This document shows, in pieces, positions 8,308-15,839 of a stretch of 20,083 nt of DNA. The notes under the pieces are model-generated. The model had not been told where the DNA came from. It searched no databases and saw only the letters and a list, made by a program, of their open reading frames with translations. Source of the stretch: CAZDKK01 sp964506245 (lineage in GTDB: Bacteria > Eisenbacteria > RBG-16-71-46 > CAIMUX01 > WJJG01); NCBI GenBank assembly GCA_964506245.1, contig CAZDKK010000081.1:1-20083 (forward strand), written 5' to 3'. The position numbers were made by a program, and so were the translations under genes. How positions within the stretch are numbered: the stretch's first letter is position 1; every line of letters starts with the position of its first letter.

Positions 8308-8952
8308 CTAGCCCCGCAGATGCGGCGCCTCCACACCCAGGATGATCTTCAACGCCGTGGCCGCGCCGCCCAGCCCCAAGCCGATGTAGATCGCCCGCTT
8401 GGCGGCCAGATTGGGCACGTTGATGAGCCAGTCGGACACCTGCGCCGCCCCCGGGACGGCAAGCGACCCGATCGTGAAGGGCGGCCAGAGGATCTCGCCC
8501 AGGGGCACGCGGCCGAGCATCACCAGGACCGCGGCGACGAGCAGGATCGTCGCCAGGACGGTGCGCGCGCGGAAGGCGCGATAAGCGGCCGAGGCGATGT
8601 AGAAGGCGAGCATCGCGAACATCGTCGCCTGGATCGGGTTCAGGACCGAGAAGTAGGCGTGCACGAAGGGCGAGCCCAGCCCCTGGCCCCAGAAGCCCAG
8701 GATGATCATCCCGAACAGGCCGACGAGCAGGGGGATGCTGTAGGGCCAATTGCTCTCGCGCTTCTGCACCCGCTCCACGTGCATGCGTCCGAGGCCGAGG
8801 ATCCCGAGCAGGATGGCGAAGACGCCCACGATGATGAGCCAGTCCATCAGGGTCTCGTACAACTGGGCGGATTTCTCGTGGGGCACGAAGTACTGCAGCG
8901 CGAGGAAGACGCCGGTCACCAGCGTGATCGTCATCGGCAGCCAGCGCTTCAT
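8308..8952 (-). CDS. Six-TM membrane protein of the DUF6754-type cluster
   Basis: A 214-aa integral membrane protein of unknown function, with six likely TM helices at about 5-23, 37-55, 71-88, 105-123, 132-147 and 187-205. A basic loop after helix 2 (GRMHVERVQKRESN) is probably cytoplasmic. Between helices 5 and 6 lies a conserved-looking amphipathic stretch (GEILWPPFTIGSLAVPGAAQ). No transporter family motif is recognised. It starts 19 bases after the stop of the DUF6754-type gene, with GGGGGGA 4 bases before the ATG, and ends 9 bases before the next gene. It is therefore translated within the same unit and may form the membrane base of a complex with its neighbours. Confidence 0.85.
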   Translation of the reverse strand: MKRWLPMTITLVTGVFLALQYFVPHEKSAQLYETLMDWLIIVGVFAILLGILGLGRMHVERVQKRESNWPYSIPLLVGLFGMIILGFWGQGLGSPFVHAYFSVLNPIQATMFAMLAFYIASAAYRAFRARTVLATILLVAAVLVMLGRVPLGEILWPPFTIGSLAVPGAAQVSDWLINVPNLAAKRAIYIGLGLGGAATALKIILGVEAPHLRG

Positions 8953-8971
8953 CCGTTCCCCCCAAGCCAGC

Positions 8972-10216
8972 TCACTGCGTCGCGAAGAAGTTGACGAACC
9001 CCCGCCAGCCCAGCGTGGCGGCCAGCGTGCCCAGCACGATCAGCACCGCCCAGAGCGCCTTGCCCAGGTCTTGCCCTTTGAGCGTCCCCAGCAGCGGCGC
9101 CTCGCGCGACAGGTAGGCGCTTGCCGCGTAGAGCTCCTCGCCGATCAACGTGTAGTCGCAGGCGGCGACGAAGAAGGGGATCTGCGTGATCTCGTCGGTG
9201 CCCGCGATCTGGATCGAGCCGGCAATGTTGCCCGCCTCGGCCAGGATCAGGCTCTCGGCGTAGAATTTCCCGATGTAGAAGTTCGTCGCCGGCCGCTCGC
9301 GCATCATCATGCCGTTGACCGCCGCGACGTACGAGAACTGGTCCTGCGTGACGAAGAAGACGTCGTCCTCCCGGTAGGCGTCAGGGTAGCCGGCCTCGAG
9401 GTAGGAGGACTTGACGATGTCCTGCGCGATCGTCATCACCATCGGGTCGTAGCAGGGCACGCGCACGGCCGTCTGGTACTCGGCGGTCTTCTTGGCGACG
9501 CGGCCGAGCATCGTGAAGGCCGCCAGCGTTGCGATATCGCCCGTGACCCCGATGCCCGGGACAAAGAGGATCGGCCGGCCCATCTCGGTCGCGCGGCCGA
9601 TCGCCTCGTCGACCGCCGCCAGGCCGGGGATGGGGCGGATGAAGAGCTCCTTGCCCGCGCGGGCTTGCCGGATGAGGAAGAGCACCGCGGCGCAGAAGAG
9701 CAGCATGAAGGCGAGCAGCACGCTCTTGCGCGTGTCGAACCACTGGCCGCTCGGGACCACCGGCCCGACCAGGGGCGAGAGCGCGCGGCTGCTGTCGCTG
9801 CCGAGCGACTCCACGCGGTAGGAATACCCCGCGCCGTCCTGCAGGTCGCTGTCGGTGAAGCTCCTCTCGCCCGGCAGAACCGTGCCCGCCTCGGCCACCG
9901 TGTCGGCCGGACCGCCGGAGCGCAGAACGCGGTAGAGGAGGACCGTGACCGCCGCGGACTCGCCCTCCGCGGGTGTGCGGTCATCCGGGCTCAGCGCCCA
10001 CGTCAGCTCGATTGCTCCGCCCGGGTCGTTGGGGACATCCCGCGCCGCGAGGCTGTCGACGGGCGCCACCGCGCGGGCGGGTGAGAGCAGGACCAGCGCG
10101 GCCCAGAGCGCGAACGGAGGCATCATCCCTGCCAGGAGCGCAGCGCGGCGCCGCGCGCAGGAAGGCGGCTGTGCGAGGGGGCGTCGCCGCTGCGAGGTCT
10201 GCCCGCTGTGCTGCAT
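8972..10216 (-). CDS. Exported FN3-like plus DUF6754-type membrane protein, first gene of cluster
   Basis: A 414-aa protein. Order of parts: a signal peptide or N-terminal anchor (hydrophobic MMPPFALWAALVLLSPARA, about 31-49), a fibronectin-III-like domain (about 66-153, with GAIELTW, VLLYRVLRS and YSYRVESL), a TM helix (about 165-183), a large conserved domain (190-380) and a final TM helix (about 388-403). The large domain contains GRPILFVPGIGVTGDIATLA, GRVAKKTAEYQTAVRVPCYD, QDQFSYVAAVNGMMMRERPA and CDYTLIGEELYAASAYLS. From memory these match the family catalogued as DUF6754, whose function is unknown. The frame is open further upstream, but this ATG is chosen because GAGGGG lies just before it and a good promoter ends about 35 bases upstream. 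It leads a tight run of three more membrane-protein genes. Confidence 0.88.
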   Translation of the reverse strand: MQHSGQTSQRRRPLAQPPSCARRRAALLAGMMPPFALWAALVLLSPARAVAPVDSLAARDVPNDPGGAIELTWALSPDDRTPAEGESAAVTVLLYRVLRSGGPADTVAEAGTVLPGERSFTDSDLQDGAGYSYRVESLGSDSSRALSPLVGPVVPSGQWFDTRKSVLLAFMLLFCAAVLFLIRQARAGKELFIRPIPGLAAVDEAIGRATEMGRPILFVPGIGVTGDIATLAAFTMLGRVAKKTAEYQTAVRVPCYDPMVMTIAQDIVKSSYLEAGYPDAYREDDVFFVTQDQFSYVAAVNGMMMRERPATNFYIGKFYAESLILAEAGNIAGSIQIAGTDEITQIPFFVAACDYTLIGEELYAASAYLSREAPLLGTLKGQDLGKALWAVLIVLGTLAATLGWRGFVNFFATQ

Positions 10217-10250
10217 GCGCCATCCCCCTCGAGGTGAGAACAGAGCCAGG

Positions 10251-10279
10251 AGTATACGCGCGCGGGGTGGGAGCGTCAA
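10251..10279 (-). promoter_or_regulatory. Sigma70-type promoter of the DUF6754-type cluster
   Basis: On the minus strand TTGACG (10274-10279), a 17-base spacer and TATACT (10251-10256) give a near-consensus promoter. Transcription would start near 10244, leaving a leader of about 28 bases to the ATG at 10216. This both fixes the start of the first cluster gene and separates the cluster from the SLBB gene upstream. Confidence 0.68.
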
Positions 10280-10332
10280 CGCCGGCGCCGGCGAGGGCCG
10301 CGACAGACCGCAGAATCCTGGGACCGCGCGGC

Positions 10333-11655
10333 TCAGTTGTTCGCGAGCGCGACGATCGAGACGATCACGGCGGCGGCGGTCGCGACGGGGGTGAGCAGGT
10401 TGGCGATCGTGTTGGTGCGGCGCTCGGGCACGCGGATCATCGACCCGGCAGCGACGGTGTCGGATCCGGACGCGCCGCTCTCGCCGGTGCTCCCGGGCAG
10501 GCGGATCTTCCATCCGCGGGTGCTGCCGAACTGGCTGGGACCGCCCGCGGCGTATACATAGTGCGCGACCGTCTCCCCCGGCAGGTAGGGGTAGAGCCCG
10601 GGACGCGTGACCGAGCCGCCGACCGCTACCCACTCGGCGCAGAAGGGGACCTCGACCACATCGCCGGGGCGCATCGCGAACCCCTCGGTCTGGGCGAGCG
10701 GGATCCAGCGGCGACGGGGAGCCCCCGAGCCCTCGCCGCGCTCGAGCCAGACCCCGCTGTCGCAGAACTCAGAGCCCAGTCCGCCCGCAGCGCGCAGGAC
10801 GAAGGCCAGGTCGTCCCCCTGGCCGGCGGCGATCAGACGCGTGCGCGCCTCGAAGGGCCGGTCGACCACGGAGGAGCGGGCTGGGGCTTCCTCGAGGGTG
10901 GCCGGGAAAAGCCCCCGCACGCGGTAGGTCTGCCGCGCGGGCGGCGCGAAGACCTGATCGCCCGAGGCCAGCGCAGGGTTGCCCTCCCCCTGGCCGTCCA
11001 CCAGCCAGGCTAGCTGGTCGCACGCGCTCAGGCTCCCATCGCGGTGCGTGATTCGCAGGTCGCGCGAGTCCCCGCCCTCGCGCAGGCCGCCGGCCAGCGC
11101 GAGCAGGTCGCCGAGGCGATAGGTGGCGGGGACCTCGTACGTTCCCGGCATCACCACCATGCCGGTGACTGGGATGCGCAACAGGGCTGGCCGCACGAGG
11201 GTCAGCGTGATCTCGGCATCCCGGTAGAAGGAGCGCGCGCGCTCGCGCACGGCGCGGCCGGCGGCGCCCAGCGTCAGCCCGTCCACGGGCAGGACGCCCA
11301 CCGAGGGCACGACCAGCCCGCCGTCGGCCGCCACGACCAGGGGGATCACCTCGTTGGTGGCGCCCCAGATCGACAGCGCCAGCCGGTCGCCCGGCGACAG
11401 GCGGTAGGTCTCGGGATCGATCGCCCCCTGGTAGGCCATCTCGCCCGCCTCGATCTGCTGCAGCTCGGTGGGCTCGATCTGCACCGTCCGGCGCGCCGTG
11501 TCCGCGGAGCGCAGCCAGCGCTCGCGAAGCTGATCGGTGAGCTGGGCGCGGGGGCCGCCGGCGAGGGCGGCGCAGGCTAGAACGAGCACTGCCGAGCGCA
11601 CCAGCGTGCGTGCGCGGCCGGGGGCCTCCGGGACAAGGGGCGCTGCGGGCATCAT
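10333..11655 (-). CDS. Polysaccharide export protein with SLBB domains (Wza-like)
   Basis: A 440-aa envelope protein of the outer-membrane polysaccharide export family, which forms channels for capsule or exopolysaccharide. Seen: a signal peptide (VRSAVLVLACAALAGGPRA, about 19-37), a Poly_export domain (about 76-165, with YRLSPGDRLALSIWG and GLVVPSVGVLPVDGLTL), then SLBB-type beta-grasp segments. The first covers about 160-215 (VTGMVVMPGTYEVPATYRLGD). The last covers about 342-410 (VAVGGSVTRPGLYPYLPGET, YAAGGPSQFGSTRGWKI). A C-terminal hydrophobic segment (about 417-437) may span the membrane, as the Wza barrel helix does. No lipobox Cys is evident. GGAGAG lies 6 bases before the first of two adjacent ATGs. 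No glycosyltransferase, wzc-like kinase or flippase is nearby, so the cargo is unknown. Confidence 0.88.
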   Translation of the reverse strand: MMPAAPLVPEAPGRARTLVRSAVLVLACAALAGGPRAQLTDQLRERWLRSADTARRTVQIEPTELQQIEAGEMAYQGAIDPETYRLSPGDRLALSIWGATNEVIPLVVAADGGLVVPSVGVLPVDGLTLGAAGRAVRERARSFYRDAEITLTLVRPALLRIPVTGMVVMPGTYEVPATYRLGDLLALAGGLREGGDSRDLRITHRDGSLSACDQLAWLVDGQGEGNPALASGDQVFAPPARQTYRVRGLFPATLEEAPARSSVVDRPFEARTRLIAAGQGDDLAFVLRAAGGLGSEFCDSGVWLERGEGSGAPRRRWIPLAQTEGFAMRPGDVVEVPFCAEWVAVGGSVTRPGLYPYLPGETVAHYVYAAGGPSQFGSTRGWKIRLPGSTGESGASGSDTVAAGSMIRVPERRTNTIANLLTPVATAAAVIVSIVALANN

Positions 11656-11809
11656 GGACGGCTCTCCGAGGTCGCGCCGTGCGCCGATCGCCGGCGCCCC
11701 AGGGGCGCGGGCTGGCGCACGGCGTGGGACCCTGAGTTGAAACGCCGGTACGGTAGCAGGTTCGCCCGCCGGCGGGAACCCCCGGCCAGCCCGCTCCGGC
11801 GCGGCGCGC

Positions 11810-12958
11810 TCATTTGGCTGCAGGGAGGCCGGTGCGCAGCTTCTCCTTGATCGTGCCCCAGCTCGCCCGCTGCGTGGGCGTCGGGCACGGATCCGGATCA
11901 CAGTCAGGTGTGCCCGCCTGCCACTGGCCGCCCGCGGCCGCGCAGTCGGCTTCCAGGAGCACCGCGCACGTCTCGGCCGGCAGGCAGCAGGCGGCCACCG
12001 GCAGCTCGGCCATCGCGACCGTGGCCCATGCGGCGTCGAGTCCGAAGTCGCAGTTGGAGGCGTAGGCCATGAGCCAGGTCCCGTCGCCGCGGGGCCCCGC
12101 GTGTGCGCCCCAGCTATTGCGCACGATCCACGCGCCCAGCGCGTCGTCGTATCCGACCAGGAGCACCGCGTGGCCACCCTGGAGGTTGCCGGAGGCGTGC
12201 CGGTAGACCGAGTCGGGCGGTGCGGAGAACCAGTAGGTGACGAAGTCGTCGTAGACGAGGTAACCCAACCAGACCGGGCCGTTCTGGAGATGGGTCTTCA
12301 GCTCGAGGACGCTCGGAAGGGTCCCGTCGTTGCGCACGAGCCCCCAGTCCTCGACGCGGTAGGCGGTGGCGGTCGGAACGGGATCCGGGCAGGGAACCGT
12401 GGCCCACGGCGGAGGGCCGGTCGTGCAGCCGGGACGGATGTTGTCGCCGTCGAAGTCGCCGCTGAACGGGAGCTGGGTCTCGGAGAGCGTCCCTTCGTTC
12501 TTGAAGAAGTCGAAGACGGTGACGTATCCGCCGCAGCAGCCATCGTTGGCGACCCCGTAGATCGGGTGCGTCTCCACATCGCACGAGAGCGGGAACTGCT
12601 CGGCCAGGTCCAGCGTGGTCGGCGCGCCGTGCTGGATGATCGCCATCGCCTCGACCATGCCCGTCGCGGCGAAAGCCCAGCACCCGCCGCAGGTGCTCTG
12701 GTTGCGGGCGGGCGGGGTCTGCGCGCTCCAGTCCACGCTCTGGGGCAGGTCGGTCGGAATCTGGAACGGGGGGGCGGGCAGCAGGTGCAGCACCTCGGGC
12801 GGCATCGGCTTGAAGCCCATGGGCGGCGGGTCGTCGGCGCCGGCCGGCCCGGGTGCGGCCAGGAGCGCCAGCGCCAGGAACGCCAGCGCCAATGGCACCG
12901 GCGCCAGGGGCACCAGCGTCCCCCTCAGGGCAGAGGCTGACCCTCGAGCAGACTCCAT
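11810..12958 (-). CDS. Secreted papain-like (C1A) cysteine protease with Cys-rich tail
   Basis: A 382-aa exported cysteine peptidase. After a signal peptide (about 1-41, ending PGPAGA) and a very short pro-region, the catalytic domain begins at LPQSVDWS. Active-site residues are visible: Gln87 (oxyanion hole), Cys93 in STCGGCWAFA, His263 in GGHAVLLVGYDD and Asn281 in IVRNSWG. The C-terminus has a Cys-rich module (about 323-358: CCLPAETC, ADCAAAGG, DCDPDPC) that I recall from other secreted proteins of FCB and planctomycete-type bacteria, followed by about 24 residues ending in Lys. Most C1A peptidases carry a long inhibitory propeptide; here only about 30 residues separate the signal peptide from the mature start. 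GAGGAGG lies about 9 bases before the ATG. It is transcribed away from the ECF sigma gene. Confidence 0.93.
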   Translation of the reverse strand: MESARGSASALRGTLVPLAPVPLALAFLALALLAAPGPAGADDPPPMGFKPMPPEVLHLLPAPPFQIPTDLPQSVDWSAQTPPARNQSTCGGCWAFAATGMVEAMAIIQHGAPTTLDLAEQFPLSCDVETHPIYGVANDGCCGGYVTVFDFFKNEGTLSETQLPFSGDFDGDNIRPGCTTGPPPWATVPCPDPVPTATAYRVEDWGLVRNDGTLPSVLELKTHLQNGPVWLGYLVYDDFVTYWFSAPPDSVYRHASGNLQGGHAVLLVGYDDALGAWIVRNSWGAHAGPRGDGTWLMAYASNCDFGLDAAWATVAMAELPVAACCLPAETCAVLLEADCAAAGGQWQAGTPDCDPDPCPTPTQRASWGTIKEKLRTGLPAAK

Positions 12959-12992
12959 GGTTCATCTCCTCCTCGGCCTGGGAGCACGTGGA

Positions 12993-13024
12993 TTCTGGCC
13001 CGCGGCCCGAATCCGCCGTAGGAT
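12993..13024 (+). promoter_or_regulatory. Possible promoter upstream of the ECF sigma gene (TTCTGG-N20-TAGGAT)
   Basis: TTCTGG (12993-12998), a 20-base spacer and TAGGAT (13019-13024) occur before the sigma gene. The same arrangement, TTCTGG-N20-TAGGTT, recurs at 19941-19972 before the edge ORF. The spacing is wide for sigma70 but resembles the -33/-7 promoters of Bacteroidota (TTTG, about 19-21 bases, TAnnTTTG). Weak evidence. Confidence 0.3.
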
Positions 13025-13203
13025 GCACTAGGGACTCCATCGGCCGGCGGCGCCCTGATCTTCAGGCGGCGGGCGTTCCGGAGATGTTCAAAGCCCGGCG
13101 CCGCAACGGCTTCCCGGAACACCCCCAGAGGTGGAATAGGCCGCCCGTCCGGCGGGTAGTCCTCCCGGGACGGGTGGGGGCGCGACGCGAAGGCATCGAG
13201 GCC

Positions 13204-13842
13204 GTGACCCCTACACACGAAGACCAGAGGCCCCGCGAGGACGCCCCGGCACGCGACGATCCCAGGCTGCGCGAGGACGCGGCCTGCGTGCGGCGGGCGC
13301 TGGCGGGCGACGGCGCGGGCTTTGAAGCCCTGATGCGTCGCTACCACGGTGCGCTGGGGCGCATGCTCCACGCCATGGTGCGCAATCCCCAGGACGCTGA
13401 AGACCTGCTCCAGGAGACCTTCTTGCGAGCCTATCGCTACCTGCACCGGTTCGATCCGGATCGCCCCTTCGGGCCCTGGCTCATGTGCATCGGGGCGAAC
13501 CTGGCGCGCAACCATCTGCGCCGCCTGCGGTCGCGACCCGAGGTGTCGCTGGAAGACGGCGGGGAGGAAGGCGAGCGGGCGTTTGAGGGGTCCTGGCTGG
13601 CCGACCCGCGGGGGGCACAAGAGCTGGATCATCGCGAGCTGCTGGCGCGCACGCGCACGGCGCTCGCCCGTCTGCCGGAGGACCTGCGCGCCGTGCTGGA
13701 GATGCGCCTGCTCGGGGAGATGAGCTACAAGGAGATTGCCGCCGCGCTGGGGATTCCCATCGGCACGGTGATGTCGCGGCTCAACCGAGCGCGCCAGCGC
13801 ATTCAGGCCGAGCTGGCCGACACGTGTCCGGAGGCGCCATGA
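13204..13842 (+). CDS. ECF-type RNA polymerase sigma-70 factor
   Basis: A 212-aa extracytoplasmic-function sigma factor that directs RNA polymerase to stress- or envelope-related promoters. Region 2 (about 40-110) includes FEALMRRYHGALGRMLHAMV, the DAEDLLQETFLRAYRYL helix that binds core polymerase and the -10 element, and PWLMCIGANLARNHLRR. Region 4 (about 153-205) includes LPEDLRAVLEMRLLGEMSYK and the helix-turn-helix IAAALGIPIGTVMSRLNRAR, which reads the -35 element. The acidic linker EDGGEEGE joins them. GTG is chosen as the start because it leaves a normal short N-terminus; an ATG at 13084 would add 40 Arg-rich residues of non-protein-like sequence but lies closer to the possible promoter. 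Its TGA overlaps the ATG of the anti-sigma gene, the classic coupled sigma/anti-sigma arrangement. Confidence 0.9.
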   Translation: MTPTHEDQRPREDAPARDDPRLREDAACVRRALAGDGAGFEALMRRYHGALGRMLHAMVRNPQDAEDLLQETFLRAYRYLHRFDPDRPFGPWLMCIGANLARNHLRRLRSRPEVSLEDGGEEGERAFEGSWLADPRGAQELDHRELLARTRTALARLPEDLRAVLEMRLLGEMSYKEIAAALGIPIGTVMSRLNRARQRIQAELADTCPEAP

Positions 13843-15470
13843 ACGACCGCTGTGATTGGGTGCGGGCGCGCCTGGGGCGCCTGCTCGATGCGGAACTGCC
13901 CGGCGAGGAGCGGGCGGCGGTCGAGGAGCATTGCGCGGTCTGCGCCGCTTGCCGAGCCCTGTGCGATGCCCTGCGCGCTGCAGACCAGACCGCGCGCGCG
14001 ACGATGCTCGCGGAGCCCGCCGGCGATGGGACCTTCGAACGCCGATGGGCGGAGTTCCAGCGCCGTTATGATCTGACGGCCGCGGAAGAGCTTCGCGCGC
14101 AGGAAGCACGGGCCGAGGCGGGCGCGCCGGCGCGGATGTCGGGCGAAGAGGTCGCCGCGGCGCCCCTCGAGCCCGCCGTGACCGCGCCGCGGGAGGATCT
14201 CGAGCCGCACGCGTCGCGGGTTCGCCGGATCCTCGCGGGCGCGGCCGGGTGGCTCGCGCCGCGGCCCGGCTGGCGCTGGGCGAGCCTGGCCACCGGGGCA
14301 GTCGCGGTTGCCATCATCACCACGGTCCTCATCGCGCGTGGTCCGCGCGTCGAGCCGCCCTCTGCGGCGGTGCAGCTGCCCCTCGATGCCGTGCGCCCTA
14401 CACCCTCAGCGCCGACGGCGAACGCTGCCGGGGAGAGCCGCGCTCCCGCCACTGCTCCGTCCGCGGCGCCCGCCGGCGAGCGAGAGGCCGCGGCGACTCC
14501 GCCGGCGCCCGCGACCGAGCAACCGCGCGTCTTGACCCCGCCTGCGCCGCCCACGGGACTGGATCGTGTCTTGACCCCGCCCGGAACCGCGGCGATGCCC
14601 AGCTCCGAGCAACATCTCACGGCAGTGGCGAGCGAGGCCAAGAAGGTCGGCGCCACCGCTCCACCTTCGTCGATCGTGGCGGACGAGCGCCAGCCGGCCG
14701 GTGCGGCCGTGTCGCCCCAGGTCGCCGCACCTGAGGCCGGCGGGGGCACGTGGGGCGCACTCAGGTCCATGGACAGGGGGCTCACCCGGCAGCCAGCGGG
14801 TGAGCGCGCGCAAGAGGAGGCCGTCAGCGGGCCCGCCGATGCGGAGATTGGCCTGAAGCTCGCGGCGGCCGCCGGGGAGTTCGGCATCGAGGCGCCGGAG
14901 AATGTCGCCGGGGCCCGCCCGGCGGAGGTGGCACGGCTGCTTGGAGATTTCGAGCAAGTCCTCCAGCTCCGCGAGGAGCTCGCGGGGGGAACCACCGCGC
15001 AGGCGTATGCCCACCGTGCGCGCGCGGATCGCGGCCATGCAGAACGAGCGACCGGTGACCTCGCGGTGCGGGGTGAGGCGCTCAGGAGCAATGCGCGCGC
15101 CGCCAAGGGACGCGGGTCGGAGGCGGATGGCAAGTCCGCCGCCGCGCCGCCGGCAACCGCCCGCGACGTGGCCGATGACGCCTCGCTGTGGGTGCTGGCG
15201 GGGGACGGTTGGTACATGCTCTGGCAGCGATCGCGGCCATCCGGCGACGAGGATGCAGACGCACGGTCCACGGCGGTCTCGGCGACCGCCCCCGACACGC
15301 TCGCGGCCCGCGCCCTCCAGGCCTACGAGCGCGCACTGGAGATCGGACCCGCACAGGGGGAGGAGGCCCAGGAGCTGCCACCCCACGCATCGGCACGCGC
15401 CGCGCAGTTGCGGGCGCACCTGACGCGCCGCATGCCGCCTGCCGCCGCACCGGTGCAGCGCCGGCGGTAG
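13839..15470 (+). CDS. Zinc-finger anti-sigma factor with large Ala/Pro-rich extracytoplasmic domain
   Basis: A 543-aa single-pass membrane protein expected to hold the co-encoded ECF factor inactive. The N-terminal domain carries the ZAS signature H31-x3-C35-x2-C38 (EEHCAVCAACRAL) after an amphipathic helix. A TM helix lies at about 147-167 (RWASLATGAVAVAIITTVLI). The rest, about 375 residues, would lie outside the cytoplasm: a low-complexity Ala/Pro/Glu-rich linker with a duplicated RVLTPP motif (about 231-247), and a C-terminal part with helical, TPR-like features (AARALQAYERALEIGP) after ASLWVLAGDGWYMLWQRS. Typical anti-sigma factors of this class are around 200-300 residues, so the outer part is unusually long and may sense a signal. 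The start codon overlaps the sigma stop (ATGA). Confidence 0.85.
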   Translation: MNDRCDWVRARLGRLLDAELPGEERAAVEEHCAVCAACRALCDALRAADQTARATMLAEPAGDGTFERRWAEFQRRYDLTAAEELRAQEARAEAGAPARMSGEEVAAAPLEPAVTAPREDLEPHASRVRRILAGAAGWLAPRPGWRWASLATGAVAVAIITTVLIARGPRVEPPSAAVQLPLDAVRPTPSAPTANAAGESRAPATAPSAAPAGEREAAATPPAPATEQPRVLTPPAPPTGLDRVLTPPGTAAMPSSEQHLTAVASEAKKVGATAPPSSIVADERQPAGAAVSPQVAAPEAGGGTWGALRSMDRGLTRQPAGERAQEEAVSGPADAEIGLKLAAAAGEFGIEAPENVAGARPAEVARLLGDFEQVLQLREELAGGTTAQAYAHRARADRGHAERATGDLAVRGEALRSNARAAKGRGSEADGKSAAAPPATARDVADDASLWVLAGDGWYMLWQRSRPSGDEDADARSTAVSATAPDTLAARALQAYERALEIGPAQGEEAQELPPHASARAAQLRAHLTRRMPPAAAPVQRRR

Positions 15471-15557
15471 CGGGCGGGAAGGCGTTGCCGGCGGTTGGGC
15501 GTGGCTGCCTGCCGAGCCAGTCGCCGCAGGATCGCCCGCGGCAGCTCGCCGCGGATC

Positions 15558-15839
15558 TCACCGTTCGAAGCAGCTCTCGATCCGCGCCTGGATCTGCTCG
15601 CGATTGCGCTGCGGGTAGACGACCTGGCAGTCCGACTCACCCTCGACGCCCTTGATCTCCGCCCCGTCGGGCAGCGCCACGCGGAAGAGCGGCCGCGGGA
15701 AATCCTCGAAGTACTCGACCGCCCCCAGGGGCGCCAGTCGCAGGATGTCGCTGCGCGTCCAGGCCGAGTCGAAGAAGTAGCGCATCACCCGGCTGCCGTC
15801 GAAGCAGTCTTCGATGCGCTTGCGGTCGATGATCTTCAT
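15558..15839 (-). CDS. Small protein of unknown function, coupled to the cysteine desulfurase
   Basis: A 93-aa soluble protein that I do not recognise. No signal peptide or TM segment. It has three cysteines (12, 71 and 90), a central aromatic and acidic stretch (AVEYFEDFPRPLFRVALPDG) and a helical C-terminus (NREQIQARIESCFER). Its ATG overlaps the TGA of the upstream desulfurase gene (ATGA), so translation is coupled and a shared role in sulfur handling or as a regulator or acceptor is a fair inference. The long open frame continuing upstream is antisense-like, out-of-frame reading of the desulfurase gene and is not used. It converges on the anti-sigma gene, with 87 bases between the stops. 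Confidence 0.8.
   Translation of the reverse strand: MKIIDRKRIEDCFDGSRVMRYFFDSAWTRSDILRLAPLGAVEYFEDFPRPLFRVALPDGAEIKGVEGESDCQVVYPQRNREQIQARIESCFER

Noticed and set aside
6985..8994. 669-aa plus-strand open frame
   Set aside because: It is fully antisense to three membrane-protein genes with ribosome sites and clear TM patterns; its own product is a His/Asp/Arg/Gln-rich string with no recognisable domain, as expected opposite GC-rich genes.
12101..12940. 279-aa plus-strand open frame
   Set aside because: Antisense to the C1A protease, whose catalytic motifs are unmistakable.
13116..13120. GGAAC as an ECF-type -35 box of an autoregulated sigma promoter
   Set aside because: No GTC/GTCTAA-like -10 box at 16-17 bases; the only GTC matches are too far away.
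14066..15298. 410-aa minus-strand open frame
   Set aside because: Antisense to the anti-sigma gene; Ala/Ser/Arg-rich without motifs. The plus-strand gene is fixed by ATGA coupling and the HCC zinc motif.
15536..15554. CCGCGG-N7-CCGCGG inverted repeat between the convergent anti-sigma and 93-aa genes as a terminator
   Set aside because: Only six pairs, no T-run and sequence expected by chance at this GC content.
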